The notes under the pieces were generated by a model. That model saw only the letters and a list, made by a program, of their open reading frames with translations. It was not told the DNA's origin and made no database searches. Positions 54,814-64,000 of a stretch of DNA of 64,000 nucleotides are shown piece after piece. Origin of the DNA: a bacterium (lineage in GTDB: Bacteria; Myxococcota_A; UBA9160; UBA4427); assembly GCA_024742285.1 (NCBI GenBank), contig JANSYR010000016.1:62001-126000 (forward strand), in the 5' to 3' direction. Every line of letters starts with the position of its first letter. The first letter of the stretch is position 1. Made by a program: the position numbers and the translations under genes.

Positions 54814-56139
54814 GTGAGCGCGGCGGGGGCATCCGCCCCTCTTCCCTGGACCGCCGCCCCTCGCGTTCCGGGCCGTCTGCCCTGGATCGGCCCCGGGCTG
54901 TCGCTCCTGAACGACCCGACGGCCTGGTTCCAACGCCAGCGCCAGCGCCTCGGGGACACCTACGTCTTCGAGACCTTCGGGTACCGCGTCTTCAACGTCT
55001 TCTCGCCGCTCGGTGTGAAGAACCTGTGGGCGCTCCCGGAAGCCAGCGCGAGCAAGGGCGTCGGCGACTTCGCGCTCCTCTTGCACAAGGTCCCGGCGGA
55101 GCTCTTCGACGGGCGCCGGACGTTTCCGCACGGCCTCTTCGCCCGCGAGAACGTCGAGGTCTACCTCGAGAACCTGCGCGAGGCGGTCGACCTCGAGCTC
55201 GCGGGTCTCGGGCCCGGCGGCGAGGTCGAGGCCTTCGCATTCACCCGTCGTCTGGCCCATCGCATGGGGCTCGCGTCCTGGGGCTCGCCCCTCGCGACCC
55301 GGCCCGGGCGCCTCGAGCGATTGATCCCGGCCTTCGATGCCCTCGACAGCTCCGAGTCCTTCGTCCACCCGTCGAAGGGCTTCTTCACCTGGGCGACGGG
55401 CAAGCGTCGCGAGAAGGCCGCACTCGCCGAGATCGAATCGGTCTATCGCGAGATCCTCGCCGAGCGCGACGCGATCCCGGAAGCGGCGCGACAGGAGGGC
55501 TTCTTCGCCGAGCTCTGTGGAAACTGGGAGGGTGAACCAGAGGACGTGCGGGCAACCGGGATCGCCCGCGACGTGATGCTGGTCCACATGGGCAGCCAGT
55601 CGAATCTCTTCGCCGCGATGGCGTGGACGCTGGTCCATCTCCTGGAGCGCCCGCCCCTGCTCGAGCGGGTACGCGACGGCGACGAGCGACTGCTCGAGCA
55701 ATGTGCCCACGAATCGATCCGTCTGCGCCAGCGCTCGATCGTGCTGCGGCAGATCCTGCAGCCCTGCGTGATCGAGGACGAACACGCCGCCTATCAGCTC
55801 GAGCCCGGGCTCTTCCTGGCGACCATGATGTCGGTCACGAACGTGCGCGGGATCGAAGGCCTCGACCGGTTCGATCCCGAGCACTACGCGAACGGACCGA
55901 TGTTCGCGCGCCAGGGCGAGCTCCCGGCGCGGGAGTGGGTCACGACCTTCGGCCACGGCGCCCACTACTGCCCGGCGGCCCGCTTCTCGATCCGCGCCAT
56001 CTGTCTTGCGACCCAGGCCCTCGTCGACGGCTTCGCCCTCGAGCCCCGCTTCCGGGACCCCCAGCCGCGGCGGCGCCAGATCGGCGGGGTCGCGCGCGCG
56101 GATCGCGCCTGTCGGATCGGCTACACGGCGCGGGGCTGA
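54814..56139 (+). CDS. Cytochrome P450
   Basis: 441 aa heme monooxygenase without a membrane anchor. The N-terminus has a Pro-rich stretch (PWTAAPRVPGRLPWIGPGLSLLNDP). The I-helix region is VMLVHMGSQSNLFAAMAWTLVHLL, where the usual Ala/Gly-Gly-x-Asp/Glu-Thr is replaced by GSQSN, as in CYP7/8- and CYP51-like families with unusual oxygen chemistry. The K-helix ExxR is HESIRLRQRS. The heme Cys386 lies in TFGHGAHYCPAARFS. It starts at a GTG behind GGAGGA, 37 bp after lysC. No ferredoxin or reductase gene is adjacent. Confidence 0.92.
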   Translation: MSAAGASAPLPWTAAPRVPGRLPWIGPGLSLLNDPTAWFQRQRQRLGDTYVFETFGYRVFNVFSPLGVKNLWALPEASASKGVGDFALLLHKVPAELFDGRRTFPHGLFARENVEVYLENLREAVDLELAGLGPGGEVEAFAFTRRLAHRMGLASWGSPLATRPGRLERLIPAFDALDSSESFVHPSKGFFTWATGKRREKAALAEIESVYREILAERDAIPEAARQEGFFAELCGNWEGEPEDVRATGIARDVMLVHMGSQSNLFAAMAWTLVHLLERPPLLERVRDGDERLLEQCAHESIRLRQRSIVLRQILQPCVIEDEHAAYQLEPGLFLATMMSVTNVRGIEGLDRFDPEHYANGPMFARQGELPAREWVTTFGHGAHYCPAARFSIRAICLATQALVDGFALEPRFRDPQPRRRQIGGVARADRACRIGYTARG

Positions 56140-56258
56140 CGCGCTCGCCCGCGGTCGGCATCTGGGCGTCGTTCCGAAGCGAAGACGCCGCCCACCCCGC
56201 ACGGTGGACGGCGCCCGCCTCCCTCGAATGGGTGGCGTCCGGGGATGTCGGATCCGGT

Positions 56259-57614
56259 CTACTCGTCGACGGCCGTGCCGATCAGGGTCGGCACGATGCC
56301 GCCCAGATCGAGGGAGGGCACGTTGGCGTTGCCGGTGAGGTCGCTGCCGATCACGATCAGCGCGCCTTCGCCCGCGTCGTCCTGGTCGGCATCGATGGCG
56401 TCGCCGTCGTTGCCCTGGACCAGCGTCTGCAGGAAGACACCGAAGAAGCTCCCGTCACCCGCCTCCGTGAGGTCCACGCCGTCCTGGCTCAGACTGTCGT
56501 CGAAGGAGGAGCGGCTCACCTGCACGAAGAGGTTCCCGGCGTCTTCCTCGTCGATCTTGAAGCCCTCGTCCTCGTTGGCGCTCGAGTCGGTGCCGCGCAC
56601 GATCACGACCACGTCGCCGTCCCCTGCTTCGTCGAGGTCGAGACCCTCGTCCCGGTTGTCGCGGATCGAGAGCCCGATCAGCACCGCCTGCAGGTCCCCT
56701 TCGTCGGCCTCGTCGATGTCGAGGCCGTCGTCGAGGTCGTCGGTTCCGGTCTCGCCGTTGCCATGGATCTGCGTCGCGGCTGCGAACAGGGACACACCCC
56801 CGGCGCCCGTGTCGTCGAACTCGATTCCGTCCGCGAGGTTGCCGTCTACCGTGGAGAAGACGACGGAGCCGCTGATCCCGCCGTCGCCGCCGTCATCGAC
56901 GCGAATCCCGTCGAAGTCCGCCGGACAGCCGGTCAAGACCGTCTCGCCGTCGAGCTCGAAGGGCGTGCCGGTGTCGAAGCCTCCGGCGAGGGTGCCGTTG
57001 TTCGTGATCGTCGAGCCCCAGACCGAGATGTCCATGCTCGCCGCCGGGTCGACCGGATAGGGATCGACGCAGTCGGGGTGGATCACGTCGTCGGTGTTGA
57101 AGCCGGTCGTCGTCTGGCCGTCGAAGAAGACGCCGTGGAAGCGCGCGCCGTCGACGGTCACGTTCTCGAGGACGAGTCGGATCGTGCCCTCGGCGTCGGC
57201 GGGCACGAAGACGCCGATCCCGTTGTTCGGGCTGTCGTAGAAGCCCAGGCTCTGGATCCGGAGGTTCCCACCGCCGGTCGAGGCGAAGAGCCCGCCGTCC
57301 CAGGCCGGCGCCGGAAGCGCGCTCTCGGAAGCGGTCACGCTCGATCCGCGCCCGACCAACGCCAGGCTCTGCGAGCCGGTGTAGGTCACGTCGGAGTCGA
57401 CGACCACGTCGAGGCCGCGCGTGAAGACGATCCTGCGAATCGCGCCGTTCGCGTTCGCCGCTTCGACGGCGGCACGGAAGGACCCCGGACCGTCGTCCGC
57501 CCCGGTCGTCACGCGGACCGTGCCCGCGGCGAATCCGACGGACGCGGCCATCGTCGTCGCCATCGCGACCGTGGCGCCCATCCTTGCAAGATCGAACCGA
57601 ACCTTCGAGAGCAT
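56259..57614 (-). CDS. Secreted Asp-rich right-handed beta-helix protein
   Basis: 451 aa with a signal peptide (about 1-30). The N-terminal part (VRVTTGADDGPGSFRAAVEAANANGAIRRIVF) is the CSLREA/parallel-beta-helix type seen in pectate-lyase-like surface proteins. Residues about 235-415 hold seven acidic repeats with a period near 27 residues: DGIRVDDGGDGG, DGIEFDDTGAGG, DGLDIDEADEGD, EGLDLDEAGDGD, EGFKIDEEDAGN, DGVDLTEAGDGS and DGDAIDADQDDAGEG. The stacked Asp ladder suggests calcium binding. There is no lipobox or PEP-CTERM signal, and no catalytic residues are evident. It stands alone. Confidence 0.8.
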   Translation of the reverse strand: MLSKVRFDLARMGATVAMATTMAASVGFAAGTVRVTTGADDGPGSFRAAVEAANANGAIRRIVFTRGLDVVVDSDVTYTGSQSLALVGRGSSVTASESALPAPAWDGGLFASTGGGNLRIQSLGFYDSPNNGIGVFVPADAEGTIRLVLENVTVDGARFHGVFFDGQTTTGFNTDDVIHPDCVDPYPVDPAASMDISVWGSTITNNGTLAGGFDTGTPFELDGETVLTGCPADFDGIRVDDGGDGGISGSVVFSTVDGNLADGIEFDDTGAGGVSLFAAATQIHGNGETGTDDLDDGLDIDEADEGDLQAVLIGLSIRDNRDEGLDLDEAGDGDVVVIVRGTDSSANEDEGFKIDEEDAGNLFVQVSRSSFDDSLSQDGVDLTEAGDGSFFGVFLQTLVQGNDGDAIDADQDDAGEGALIVIGSDLTGNANVPSLDLGGIVPTLIGTAVDE

Positions 57615-57624
57615 GCGTCATCCT

Positions 57625-57636
57625 CCAACGCGTTGG
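57625..57636. promoter_or_regulatory. 12-bp palindrome over the beta-helix gene leader
   Basis: CCAACGCGTTGG is a perfect palindrome 11 bp upstream of the start codon, abutting the ribosome-binding GGAGG. A repressor bound here would block initiation. The rest of the 203-bp gap to the dienelactone hydrolase gene shows nothing clear. Confidence 0.4.
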
Positions 57637-57817
57637 TGTGGAGGGGAGGCTACGAGGCAACGACGGCAGGGCCGTGGCGGCGCCGTGCCACGAATGCACG
57701 TTCCCGCGAAGCGCGCATCGACGCGGGTGGCGAACGCATGGCCTCGGGATGGCGGGCGTCACACGAACGCAACACGGACGATCCCACTCGATCGGGATCT
57801 TCAGGGAGCGCGCGCGA

Positions 57818-58603
57818 TCAGGCCGATCGGAGGCGCTCCGCGAAGAAGGACATCACGCGGTCGAGGGCCGCCTTCGTCGGATGTCCCTCTTCGTCGATCA
57901 GATGACGCGTGACGACGCTGTGGGCGTCCGCCGGATTCCCGTGCGGGTTCTGCTTCGAGGAATCGATCTCGATTCCTTCGAACCCGTCGCCCAGCTCGCG
58001 CCGGAGCGTCTCGAAGCGTTCGGGCGGACACATCGGGTCGCCGGTGAAACGCAGACCGAGCACCTTGCAGCCATTCTCATCGACGCGCTGCTTGACCACG
58101 GCCAGGTCCTCGTCCGAGAGATGGAGCGCGGCGCGACGCTCCGCGCCGAACGGGAACGGCAGCGAAGGCTGGGAGAGCACGGGCGCCATCACGGCCTCGT
58201 CGACCATCATGGCGAGACCGAAGTTCCCGGTGAGGCACATCCCGATGCATCCGACGCCGGGCCCCCCGCATTCCTCATGGGCCTTGCGCGCGAGCGCGCG
58301 GAGCCAGACCGTGATCGGGCTCGACCCGCGGCTGGCGAGGACGTGGAACTCCCGCGCGATGCAGGCGCGGGCCATCGACTTCAGGGCGTAGCCGTTCGAG
58401 AAGGGCTTGCCCGGCGTCCCGATCAGGTCGGGCAGGTAGACGCGGTAGCCCGCGTCGACGAGGCGGTCGGAGAACTCGATGACGGCTTCGTAGATCCCGG
58501 GGATCTCCGTCATCACGACGATGCCGGGCCCCTCGCCGCGGACGAAGACGTCCCGGGTCAGTCCGTCGTGGGTGAACGAAGTCGTTTCGTATTGCTCGAG
58601 CAT
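57818..58603 (-). CDS. Dienelactone hydrolase family protein
   Basis: 261 aa alpha/beta hydrolase. The nucleophile is Cys in [18 protein letters not shown], as in true dienelactone hydrolases. The acid Asp is probably in [15 protein letters not shown], and the His in [13 protein letters not shown]. The N-terminus [40 protein letters not shown] is typical. The physiological substrate is uncertain since no chlorocatechol pathway genes are near. I chose the ATG at 58603; a TTG two codons upstream is unlikely. Confidence 0.88.
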   Translation of the reverse strand: MLEQYETTSFTHDGLTRDVFVRGEGPGIVVMTEIPGIYEAVIEFSDRLVDAGYRVYLPDLIGTPGKPFSNGYALKSMARACIAREFHVLASRGSSPITVWLRALARKAHEECGGPGVGCIGMCLTGNFGLAMMVDEAVMAPVLSQPSLPFPFGAERRAALHLSDEDLAVVKQRVDENGCKVLGLRFTGDPMCPPERFETLRRELGDGFEGIEIDSSKQNPHGNPADAHSVVTRHLIDEEGHPTKAALDRVMSFFAERLRSA

Positions 58604-58733
58604 GCGCAAAAGCCTAATTCAGCCCAGCGACGTCCGGAAGGATTCGCCGATTCCGCATGAGAGGGGACCCCTATCCGTTCGTCCTCGAAGGCTTTTTCGT
58701 GCGGCCCCGGGAGGCGCCCCCTATCCTGTCGCC

Positions 58734-60602
58734 ATGCAGGGATACCGCAGCCGCACGACGACCTTCGGACGCAACATGTCCGGCGCGCGCGCGCTCTGGC
58801 GCGCGACGGGCATGACCGACGAAGACTTCACCAAGCCGATCATCGCGATCGCCAACTCCTTCACCCAGTTCGTTCCGGGCCACGTCCACCTTCATCCGGT
58901 CGGACAGAAAGTGAAGTCGATCATCGACGGAGCCGGAGGCTGGGGCGTAGAGTTCAACACGATCGCCGTCGACGACGGGATCGCGATGGGCCACGACGGG
59001 ATGCTCTACTCCCTGCCCTCTCGCGACCTGATCGCGGACAGCGTCGAGTACATGGTGAACGCCCACTGCGCCGACGCGCTGATCTGCATCTCGAACTGCG
59101 ACAAGATCACCCCGGGCATGCTGCTCGCGACGATGCGGCTGAACGTGCCGACGATCTTCGTCTCGGGCGGTCCGATGGAAGCGGGCAAGATCGCCGGAAC
59201 CCACGACCGCGAGGGTCGCAAGCTCGACCTGATCGACCCGATGATCGCCGCCGGCGACGACGAGGTCTCCGACGCGGAGCTCCTCGAGATGGAGCGCTCC
59301 GCGTGTCCGACCTGCGGCTCCTGCTCCGGCATGTTCACCGCGAACAGCATGAACTGCCTGAACGAGGCGATCGGCCTCGCGCTACCCGGCAACGGAACGA
59401 TCGTCGCGACCCACAAGCGCCGCTGGGAGCTTTTCGAGCGCGCTTCGAAGCGGATCGTCGAGATGGCGAGGCAGCACTACGTCGATGGCGACGACTCGGT
59501 GCTGCCGCGATCGATCGCGACCTTCGAGGCCTTCGAGAACGCGATGGCGCTCGACATCGCGATGGGCGGCTCGACGAACACGATCCTCCACCTGCTCGGG
59601 ATCGCCCAGGAGGCGGGCGTCGACTACACGATGGCCGACATGGATCGGCTCTCGCGGCGCGTCCCGAACCTCTGCAAGGTCGCCCCGGCGACCGAGAAGT
59701 ACCACGTCGAAGACGTCCACCGCGCCGGCGGGATCTTCACGATCCTCGGCGAGCTCGATCGCGGCGGACTGATCCACCGGGACGTCCACACGGTCCATGC
59801 GAAGACGCTGGGCGAAGGCATCGACCAGCACGACCTCCGTCGCCCCACCGCCCTCGACGAGGCGAAGGCGTACGCCCTCGCCGCCCCCGGCGGCGTCCGC
59901 ACGAACGAGGGCTTCTCTCAGGACAAGTACTTCGACTCGACCGATGACGACGCCGAGAACGGCTGCATTCGCGACGTGGAGCACGCCTATTCGACCGAGG
60001 GCGGCCTCGCGATCCTCTTCGGCAACATCGCGGAGGACGGCTGCGTCGTGAAGACAGCGGGCGTCGACGAGTCGATCTGGCAGTTCGAAGGTCCGTGCCG
60101 GGTCTTCCACTCCCAGGACAACGCCTGCGATGCGATCCTGAACAACCAGGTCAAGGAAGGCGACATCGTCGTCATCCTCTACGAGGGCCCCAAGGGCGGA
60201 CCGGGTATGCAGGAGATGCTCTACCCGACCTCGTACCTCAAGTCGAAGAAGCTCGGGAAGGCCTGCGCGCTCATCACCGACGGGCGCTTCAGCGGCGGGA
60301 CCTCCGGCCTCTCGATCGGCCACGTGTCCCCGGAAGCGGCGGAGGGCGGCGCGATCGGACTCGTCGAAGAAGGCGATCGGATCAGGATCGACATCCCGAA
60401 CCGAACGATCGATCTGGTGGTCGACGACGAGACCCTCGCAAAGCGGCGGAAGGCGATGAACGAACGCGGCGACGCGGCGTGGACGCCCAACCGCAAGCGC
60501 GAGGTGTCCCAGGCGCTCAAGGCCTACGGGATGATGGCGACCAGCGCGGCCAAGGGCGCCGTTCGCGACATCGACCAGCTCGTCGAGCGACACAAGATCT
60601 GA
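58734..60602 (+). CDS. ilvD: Dihydroxy-acid dehydratase
   Basis: 622 aa iron-sulfur dehydratase of branched-chain amino acid synthesis, close to the E. coli length (616). Cluster Cys residues are in [11 protein letters not shown] and [48 protein letters not shown] and [30 protein letters not shown] are diagnostic. The start ATG has no nearby Shine-Dalgarno, and a -10-like TATCCT ends 6 bp before it, so a leaderless mRNA is possible. It is divergent from the dienelactone hydrolase gene. Confidence 0.97.
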   Translation: MQGYRSRTTTFGRNMSGARALWRATGMTDEDFTKPIIAIANSFTQFVPGHVHLHPVGQKVKSIIDGAGGWGVEFNTIAVDDGIAMGHDGMLYSLPSRDLIADSVEYMVNAHCADALICISNCDKITPGMLLATMRLNVPTIFVSGGPMEAGKIAGTHDREGRKLDLIDPMIAAGDDEVSDAELLEMERSACPTCGSCSGMFTANSMNCLNEAIGLALPGNGTIVATHKRRWELFERASKRIVEMARQHYVDGDDSVLPRSIATFEAFENAMALDIAMGGSTNTILHLLGIAQEAGVDYTMADMDRLSRRVPNLCKVAPATEKYHVEDVHRAGGIFTILGELDRGGLIHRDVHTVHAKTLGEGIDQHDLRRPTALDEAKAYALAAPGGVRTNEGFSQDKYFDSTDDDAENGCIRDVEHAYSTEGGLAILFGNIAEDGCVVKTAGVDESIWQFEGPCRVFHSQDNACDAILNNQVKEGDIVVILYEGPKGGPGMQEMLYPTSYLKSKKLGKACALITDGRFSGGTSGLSIGHVSPEAAEGGAIGLVEEGDRIRIDIPNRTIDLVVDDETLAKRRKAMNERGDAAWTPNRKREVSQALKAYGMMATSAAKGAVRDIDQLVERHKI

Positions 60603-60627
60603 TCCGACCGGTGCGGCGGCCCCTCCT

Positions 60628-62910
60628 TTGAACACGGAGACGAAGACGGCGACCGATCGCAAGACCGTCGTTCTGGTGGGCGGAGGCCACGCCCACGTCC
60701 AGGTGCTCCGACGCTGGGCGATGGATCCGCCGCAAGCGATTCGTCCGATCGTCGTCCTCGACCGTGCCGTCGCCGTCTACTCGGGCATGGTGCCCGGGCT
60801 CGTCGCCGGGGACTACCGCGCCTCCGAGCTCGAGATCGACGTCGTCCCCCTGGCCCGCCGCGCCGGCGCGGGCGTCGTCCTCGCCCCGGCCCTCGACCTC
60901 GACCCGGTCCGCCGCGAAATCCAGATCGAAGGTCGCCCACCGCTCCGATTCGACCTGGCCAGCCTCGACGTCGGCTCGACCGTCCGCGGCCTCGACCTGC
61001 CCGGCGTTCGCGAGCACGCCCTCGCGACTCGCCCGATCGGGCGCTTCGTCCGCGAGGTCGAGACGCAGGTGGAACGCCTGAAAGCGCTCGGCGGACGCCC
61101 CCGGATCGTGCTCGTCGGGGGTGGCGCAGCGGGCGTCGAGCTCGCCTTCACGCTCGACAGCCGACTCCGAGGCGAGGGAATCGAGCCCGAGCTGCACGTG
61201 CTCACGAGCGACGACGCGCTGCTCCGCGGCGCCGCCCCCGCCGCTCGATCGGCGATCGCGCAGGAAGCCGCCGCGCGCGGGATCGAGACCCACACCCACC
61301 GTCGCGTCCTTCGCGTGGAAGCCGGGGGCGTGGTGTCGGAGGACGTGACGGCCGCGGGCGATCGCGGGAGCGAGACCCTCGCCGCGGATCTCGTGGTCTG
61401 GGCCGCGGGCGCGGCCTCGGGCGCGTTCCCGGCGCACGAGGGCGTCTCACGGCTCGCGACCGACGACGAGGGCTTCCTGCTGGTTCGCGACACGCTCCAG
61501 GCGGAGGGCCACGACGACGTCTTCGCCGTCGGCGACTGCGCGCGGCTCTCCAGCCATCCCTGGGTGCCCCGCGCCGGGGTCTACGCGGTCCGTCAGGGTC
61601 CCGTCCTCGAGCGGAACCTGCGCGCGCGGGCCGAGGGCGGAAGGCTCCGCCCCTATCGCCCACAGCGGGACTTTCTCTCGCTCTTGAATCTCGGTGGCGG
61701 CCGGGCCCTCGGCGCGAAGTGGGGGCGCGCCGCGAGCGGTCCGTCCGTCTTCCACCTGAAGGACTGGATCGATCGCCGCTTCATGGATCGTTTCCAGATC
61801 CTCGACGACGAAGGACGGGTGCGTCCGGCGAACGCGAAGCTCGGCGCGATGGGCGACGACGAGGAAGAAGAGATGGCCTGCGGCGGCTGCGCGGCGAAGC
61901 TCGGCGCCGAGCCCCTGTCGGCGGCCCTCGCCGCCCTCCCGAAGCCCCCGCCCGACCAGAGCGTCGTGCTCGGTCTCGACGCGCGGGACGACGTCGCGGC
62001 GACCCGCGCCGAGGGCGGAGGGACGACGCTCCACAACGTCGACGTGATCCGCGCCTTCTGCGACGACCCGTGGCTCGTCGGCCGCGTCGCCGCAACGAAC
62101 GCGCTCTCCGACCTGCATGCCAAGGGCGGCCGGCCGCGTCACGCCCAGGCGATCATCGGCCTGCCCGAGCTCCCGCCTCAGGCCGCGCAGGAGGAGCTGT
62201 TCCAGACCCTCGCCGGCCTGCGCTCGATCCTCGACCCTCTCGGCGTCTCGCTCCTCGGTGGACACACGACCCTCGGCGATGCGCTCACGGTCGGCCTGGC
62301 CGTGTCCGGCGACGGTCCCTCTCCCGATGCGTTGCTCCGGCAATCCGGCGGGCGGCCCGGCGACCGACTCCTGCTCACGCAACCGATCGGCACCGGCGTG
62401 CTCCTCGCCGCGGACATGCAGGGACTCGCGACCGGCGCCCAGGTCGAAGCGGCCCACGGGGCGATGCAACACACCAACGACGTCGCCGGTCGACTCGCCC
62501 TCGAGATCGAGGGCACGCATGCCGCGACCGACGTGACCGGCTTCGGTCTCGCCGGGCACCTGTTGACCCTGCTCGACGAAGGCGCCCTCGACGGGCGCCT
62601 CGACCGCGAGCAGGTGCCGATGCTGCCCGGGGCCCGGGGTCTCTGGGAAACGGGGCTCCGATCGACGGCCCACCCGGCCAATCGGGATGCGTTCGGAGAA
62701 CGGCTCCGCGGCGCCGACGATCTCGACGAGGCCTGGCTCCTCGATCCGCAGACGGCGGGTGGCCTCCTCCTCGCGGTGGCGCCCGAGGCGGTCGACGCGA
62801 CGATCGCCGCCTTCGAAGCGGCGGGGGAGCCGTCGCCCGTGCCGATTGGCACGCTGGTCCCGTCAGCGGGCGCACGCCCGGTGATCGAGGTGGTCGACGG
62901 CGCGGCCTGA
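60628..62910 (+). CDS. selD: Fused NADH-dehydrogenase-like FAD domain and selenophosphate synthetase (SelD)
   Basis: 760 aa fusion. Residues 1 to about 400 are an FAD/NAD oxidoreductase of the type II NADH dehydrogenase kind, with VVLVGGGHAHVQVLRRW, RIVLVGGGAAGVELAF and DDVFAVGDCARLSSHPWVPRAGVYAVRQGPVL. From about 415 comes SelD, with catalytic CGGCAAKL (Cys421 and Lys424 at the positions of E. coli Cys17 and Lys20), NALSDLHAKGGRP, LLGGHTTLGDALTVGLAVSG, and ATDVTGFGLAGHL. SelD makes selenophosphate for selenocysteine, selenouridine or Se-cofactors. The enzyme uses Cys, not Sec. The start is a TTG with a poor ribosome-binding site. Such fusions are known in scattered bacteria and algae. No selA, selB, selU or tRNA-Sec is in the window. 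Confidence 0.93.
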   Translation: MNTETKTATDRKTVVLVGGGHAHVQVLRRWAMDPPQAIRPIVVLDRAVAVYSGMVPGLVAGDYRASELEIDVVPLARRAGAGVVLAPALDLDPVRREIQIEGRPPLRFDLASLDVGSTVRGLDLPGVREHALATRPIGRFVREVETQVERLKALGGRPRIVLVGGGAAGVELAFTLDSRLRGEGIEPELHVLTSDDALLRGAAPAARSAIAQEAAARGIETHTHRRVLRVEAGGVVSEDVTAAGDRGSETLAADLVVWAAGAASGAFPAHEGVSRLATDDEGFLLVRDTLQAEGHDDVFAVGDCARLSSHPWVPRAGVYAVRQGPVLERNLRARAEGGRLRPYRPQRDFLSLLNLGGGRALGAKWGRAASGPSVFHLKDWIDRRFMDRFQILDDEGRVRPANAKLGAMGDDEEEEMACGGCAAKLGAEPLSAALAALPKPPPDQSVVLGLDARDDVAATRAEGGGTTLHNVDVIRAFCDDPWLVGRVAATNALSDLHAKGGRPRHAQAIIGLPELPPQAAQEELFQTLAGLRSILDPLGVSLLGGHTTLGDALTVGLAVSGDGPSPDALLRQSGGRPGDRLLLTQPIGTGVLLAADMQGLATGAQVEAAHGAMQHTNDVAGRLALEIEGTHAATDVTGFGLAGHLLTLLDEGALDGRLDREQVPMLPGARGLWETGLRSTAHPANRDAFGERLRGADDLDEAWLLDPQTAGGLLLAVAPEAVDATIAAFEAAGEPSPVPIGTLVPSAGARPVIEVVDGAA

Positions 62911-62958
62911 CCGGGCGGTCGTCCGCGTGGAGGCGCGATCCCGCTACACTCGCGCGCC

Positions 62959-63999
62959 ATGAAGGGCATCCAGCAAGACAACCTCGACCGCTATTTCGCC
63001 GAGCACATCGCGGGCGTTGCGCCGCCGCTCCGCTTCGACATGATCGTCGGCGGCCACTCCAACCTGACCTACCTCGCCGAGGACGCGAAGGGCCGAAAGA
63101 TGGTCCTGCGACGCCCCCCGCTCGGGATGGTCCTCGCTACCGCCCACGACATGTCCCGAGAGCACCGCATCCTCGCGGGTCTCGGTGGCAGCGCCGTCCC
63201 GGTCGCGCCGGTGCTCGCGCTCTGCGAAGACGAGTCGGTGAACGACGCGCCCTTCTACGTGATGGAGTACGTCGAGGGCGACGTCCTCACGACGCCGGGC
63301 CAGACCGAGAAGACCGTCCCCGCGGACCGACGCGAAGCGCTCGGGATGCACATCATCGAAACCCTGGCGCACCTCCACGACATCGAGCCCGACGACGTCG
63401 GTCTCGGCGACCTCGGACGCCGCGAGGCGTACCTCACCCGCCAGCTCAAGCGCTGGAAGGGACAGTGGGAGAAGTCGAAGACGCGCGAGCTGGCGGCGAT
63501 GGAGGAAGCGCACGCGCTCCTCGAGTCGAAGATGCCGGAGCAGAACGGGGCTTCGATCGTCCACGGCGACTACCGCATGGGGAACTTCCTGTCGGACGGA
63601 GCGAACGGCCGGATCGCCGCGGTGCTCGACTGGGAGCTCTGCACCCTGGGCGACCCGATGGCGGACGTCGGCTACTTGATGAACGACTGGAACGGCCCGA
63701 ACGACTCGCGTCCGACCGCGAGCGGAACCGGCGAGTCGGCGATCTCCTGCGGCGGGTTCCCGACGCGGGAGGCGATGCTGGCACGCTACGAAGAGCTGAC
63801 CGGCCGGAGCACCGCCGGCGTCGACTACTACCGCGCATTCCAGTACTGGCGCCTCGCCGCGATCGTCGAGGGGGTGCTCGCTCGCTATCTCAAGGGCGTG
63901 ATGGGCGACGGCGGCGACACCGAGCGCTTCCGCAAACAGGTCGACGCCCTGGCCGAAGCCGCCGTCGAGCTGGCCAGCTCGGACGCACTCCAGGGCTAG
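62959..63999 (+). CDS. APH-family phosphotransferase (ACAD10-like kinase)
   Basis: 346 aa aminoglycoside-phosphotransferase-fold kinase. The nucleotide loop is MIVGGHSNLTYLAEDAKGRKMVLRRPP, with Lys/Arg following. YVMEYVEGDVL is the hinge, catalytic SIVHGDYRMGNFLSD contains HGDxxxxN, and AVLDWELCTLGDPMADVGYLM contains the DWE metal site. The last motif, with LGDPxxDLxxL, is typical of the ACAD10/ACAD11-type kinases, which phosphorylate hydroxyacyl groups in lipid catabolism. It is unlikely to be an antibiotic-resistance enzyme. TACACT ends 8 bp before the ATG, again suggesting a leaderless start. Confidence 0.88.
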   Translation: MKGIQQDNLDRYFAEHIAGVAPPLRFDMIVGGHSNLTYLAEDAKGRKMVLRRPPLGMVLATAHDMSREHRILAGLGGSAVPVAPVLALCEDESVNDAPFYVMEYVEGDVLTTPGQTEKTVPADRREALGMHIIETLAHLHDIEPDDVGLGDLGRREAYLTRQLKRWKGQWEKSKTRELAAMEEAHALLESKMPEQNGASIVHGDYRMGNFLSDGANGRIAAVLDWELCTLGDPMADVGYLMNDWNGPNDSRPTASGTGESAISCGGFPTREAMLARYEELTGRSTAGVDYYRAFQYWRLAAIVEGVLARYLKGVMGDGGDTERFRKQVDALAEAAVELASSDALQG

Positions 64000-64000
64000 T

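Noticed and set aside
62959-63999. Aminoglycoside resistance kinase
   Set aside because: The motif set (LGDPMADVGYLM and overall layout) fits ACAD10-type metabolic kinases, and there is no mobile element nearby.

Overview
This is a high-GC (about two thirds G+C by eye), gene-dense segment of a Gram-negative bacterial chromosome. Outer-membrane features include a TonB-dependent receptor, a DUF481-type barrel, lipoproteins and PEP-CTERM sorted proteins. Together with a flavin-dependent LLM oxidoreductase, a cytochrome P450, an ACAD10-like phosphotransferase and an NDH-SelD fusion, they suggest a deltaproteobacterial-type lineage (Myxococcota or Binatota relatives). That placement is inference from gene content, not a phylogenetic result. 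Apart from a few repeats, I see no insertion sequence, prophage, CRISPR array, tRNA or rRNA.

Layout. 0-5 kb: phosphate regulon, with pstC-pstA divergent from phoU-phoB-phoR around a Pho box. 5-17.5 kb: mostly minus-strand housekeeping genes (clpB with a heat-shock type promoter, a Dabb protein, ettA, a Cys glutathione peroxidase, pepN, an M20 hydrolase, a TPR lipoprotein, a degenerate receiver protein), with a solute-binding lipoprotein and a DMT exporter on plus. 17.9-21.2 kb: hisE-hisG and a membrane-anchored carboxylesterase. 21.2-21.9 kb: a non-coding region with three copies of a 15-bp motif, a sigma-54-like promoter and a hairpin. 22-28.5 kb: a chalcone-isomerase-like protein, GNAT, pyrC, a GGDEF-EAL protein, a tyrosine phosphatase and a fructosamine kinase.

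28.6-36.1 kb is the most interesting part. Two divergent cobalamin riboswitches, each with a plausible promoter, a closing P1 helix and a downstream palindrome, control a PEP-CTERM protein on minus and a four-gene unit on plus. The plus unit is a DUF4465 PEP-CTERM protein, a paralogue of the minus-strand PEP-CTERM protein, a TonB-dependent receptor and a large cysteine-rich lipoprotein. I read it as a vitamin B12 capture and uptake locus in which exosortase-sorted proteins take the place of the surface lipoproteins known from Bacteroidota B12 loci.

36-64 kb: trmH-family methyltransferase, an unknown protein, LLM oxidoreductase-glnS, lysA, a TPR membrane protein, a DUF481 barrel, mscS, a DUF748 AsmA-like protein, nadK-hemJ-pqqB-pqqC-rsmC-like, a pseudouridine synthase, lysC, a P450, an Asp-rich beta-helix protein, a dienelactone hydrolase, ilvD, the NDH-SelD fusion and a phosphotransferase. 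Many adjacent same-strand genes overlap by one to eight bases (pstC/pstA, phoB/phoR, glnS/LLM, nadK/hemJ, pqqB/pqqC, btuB/lipoprotein), which points to translational coupling.
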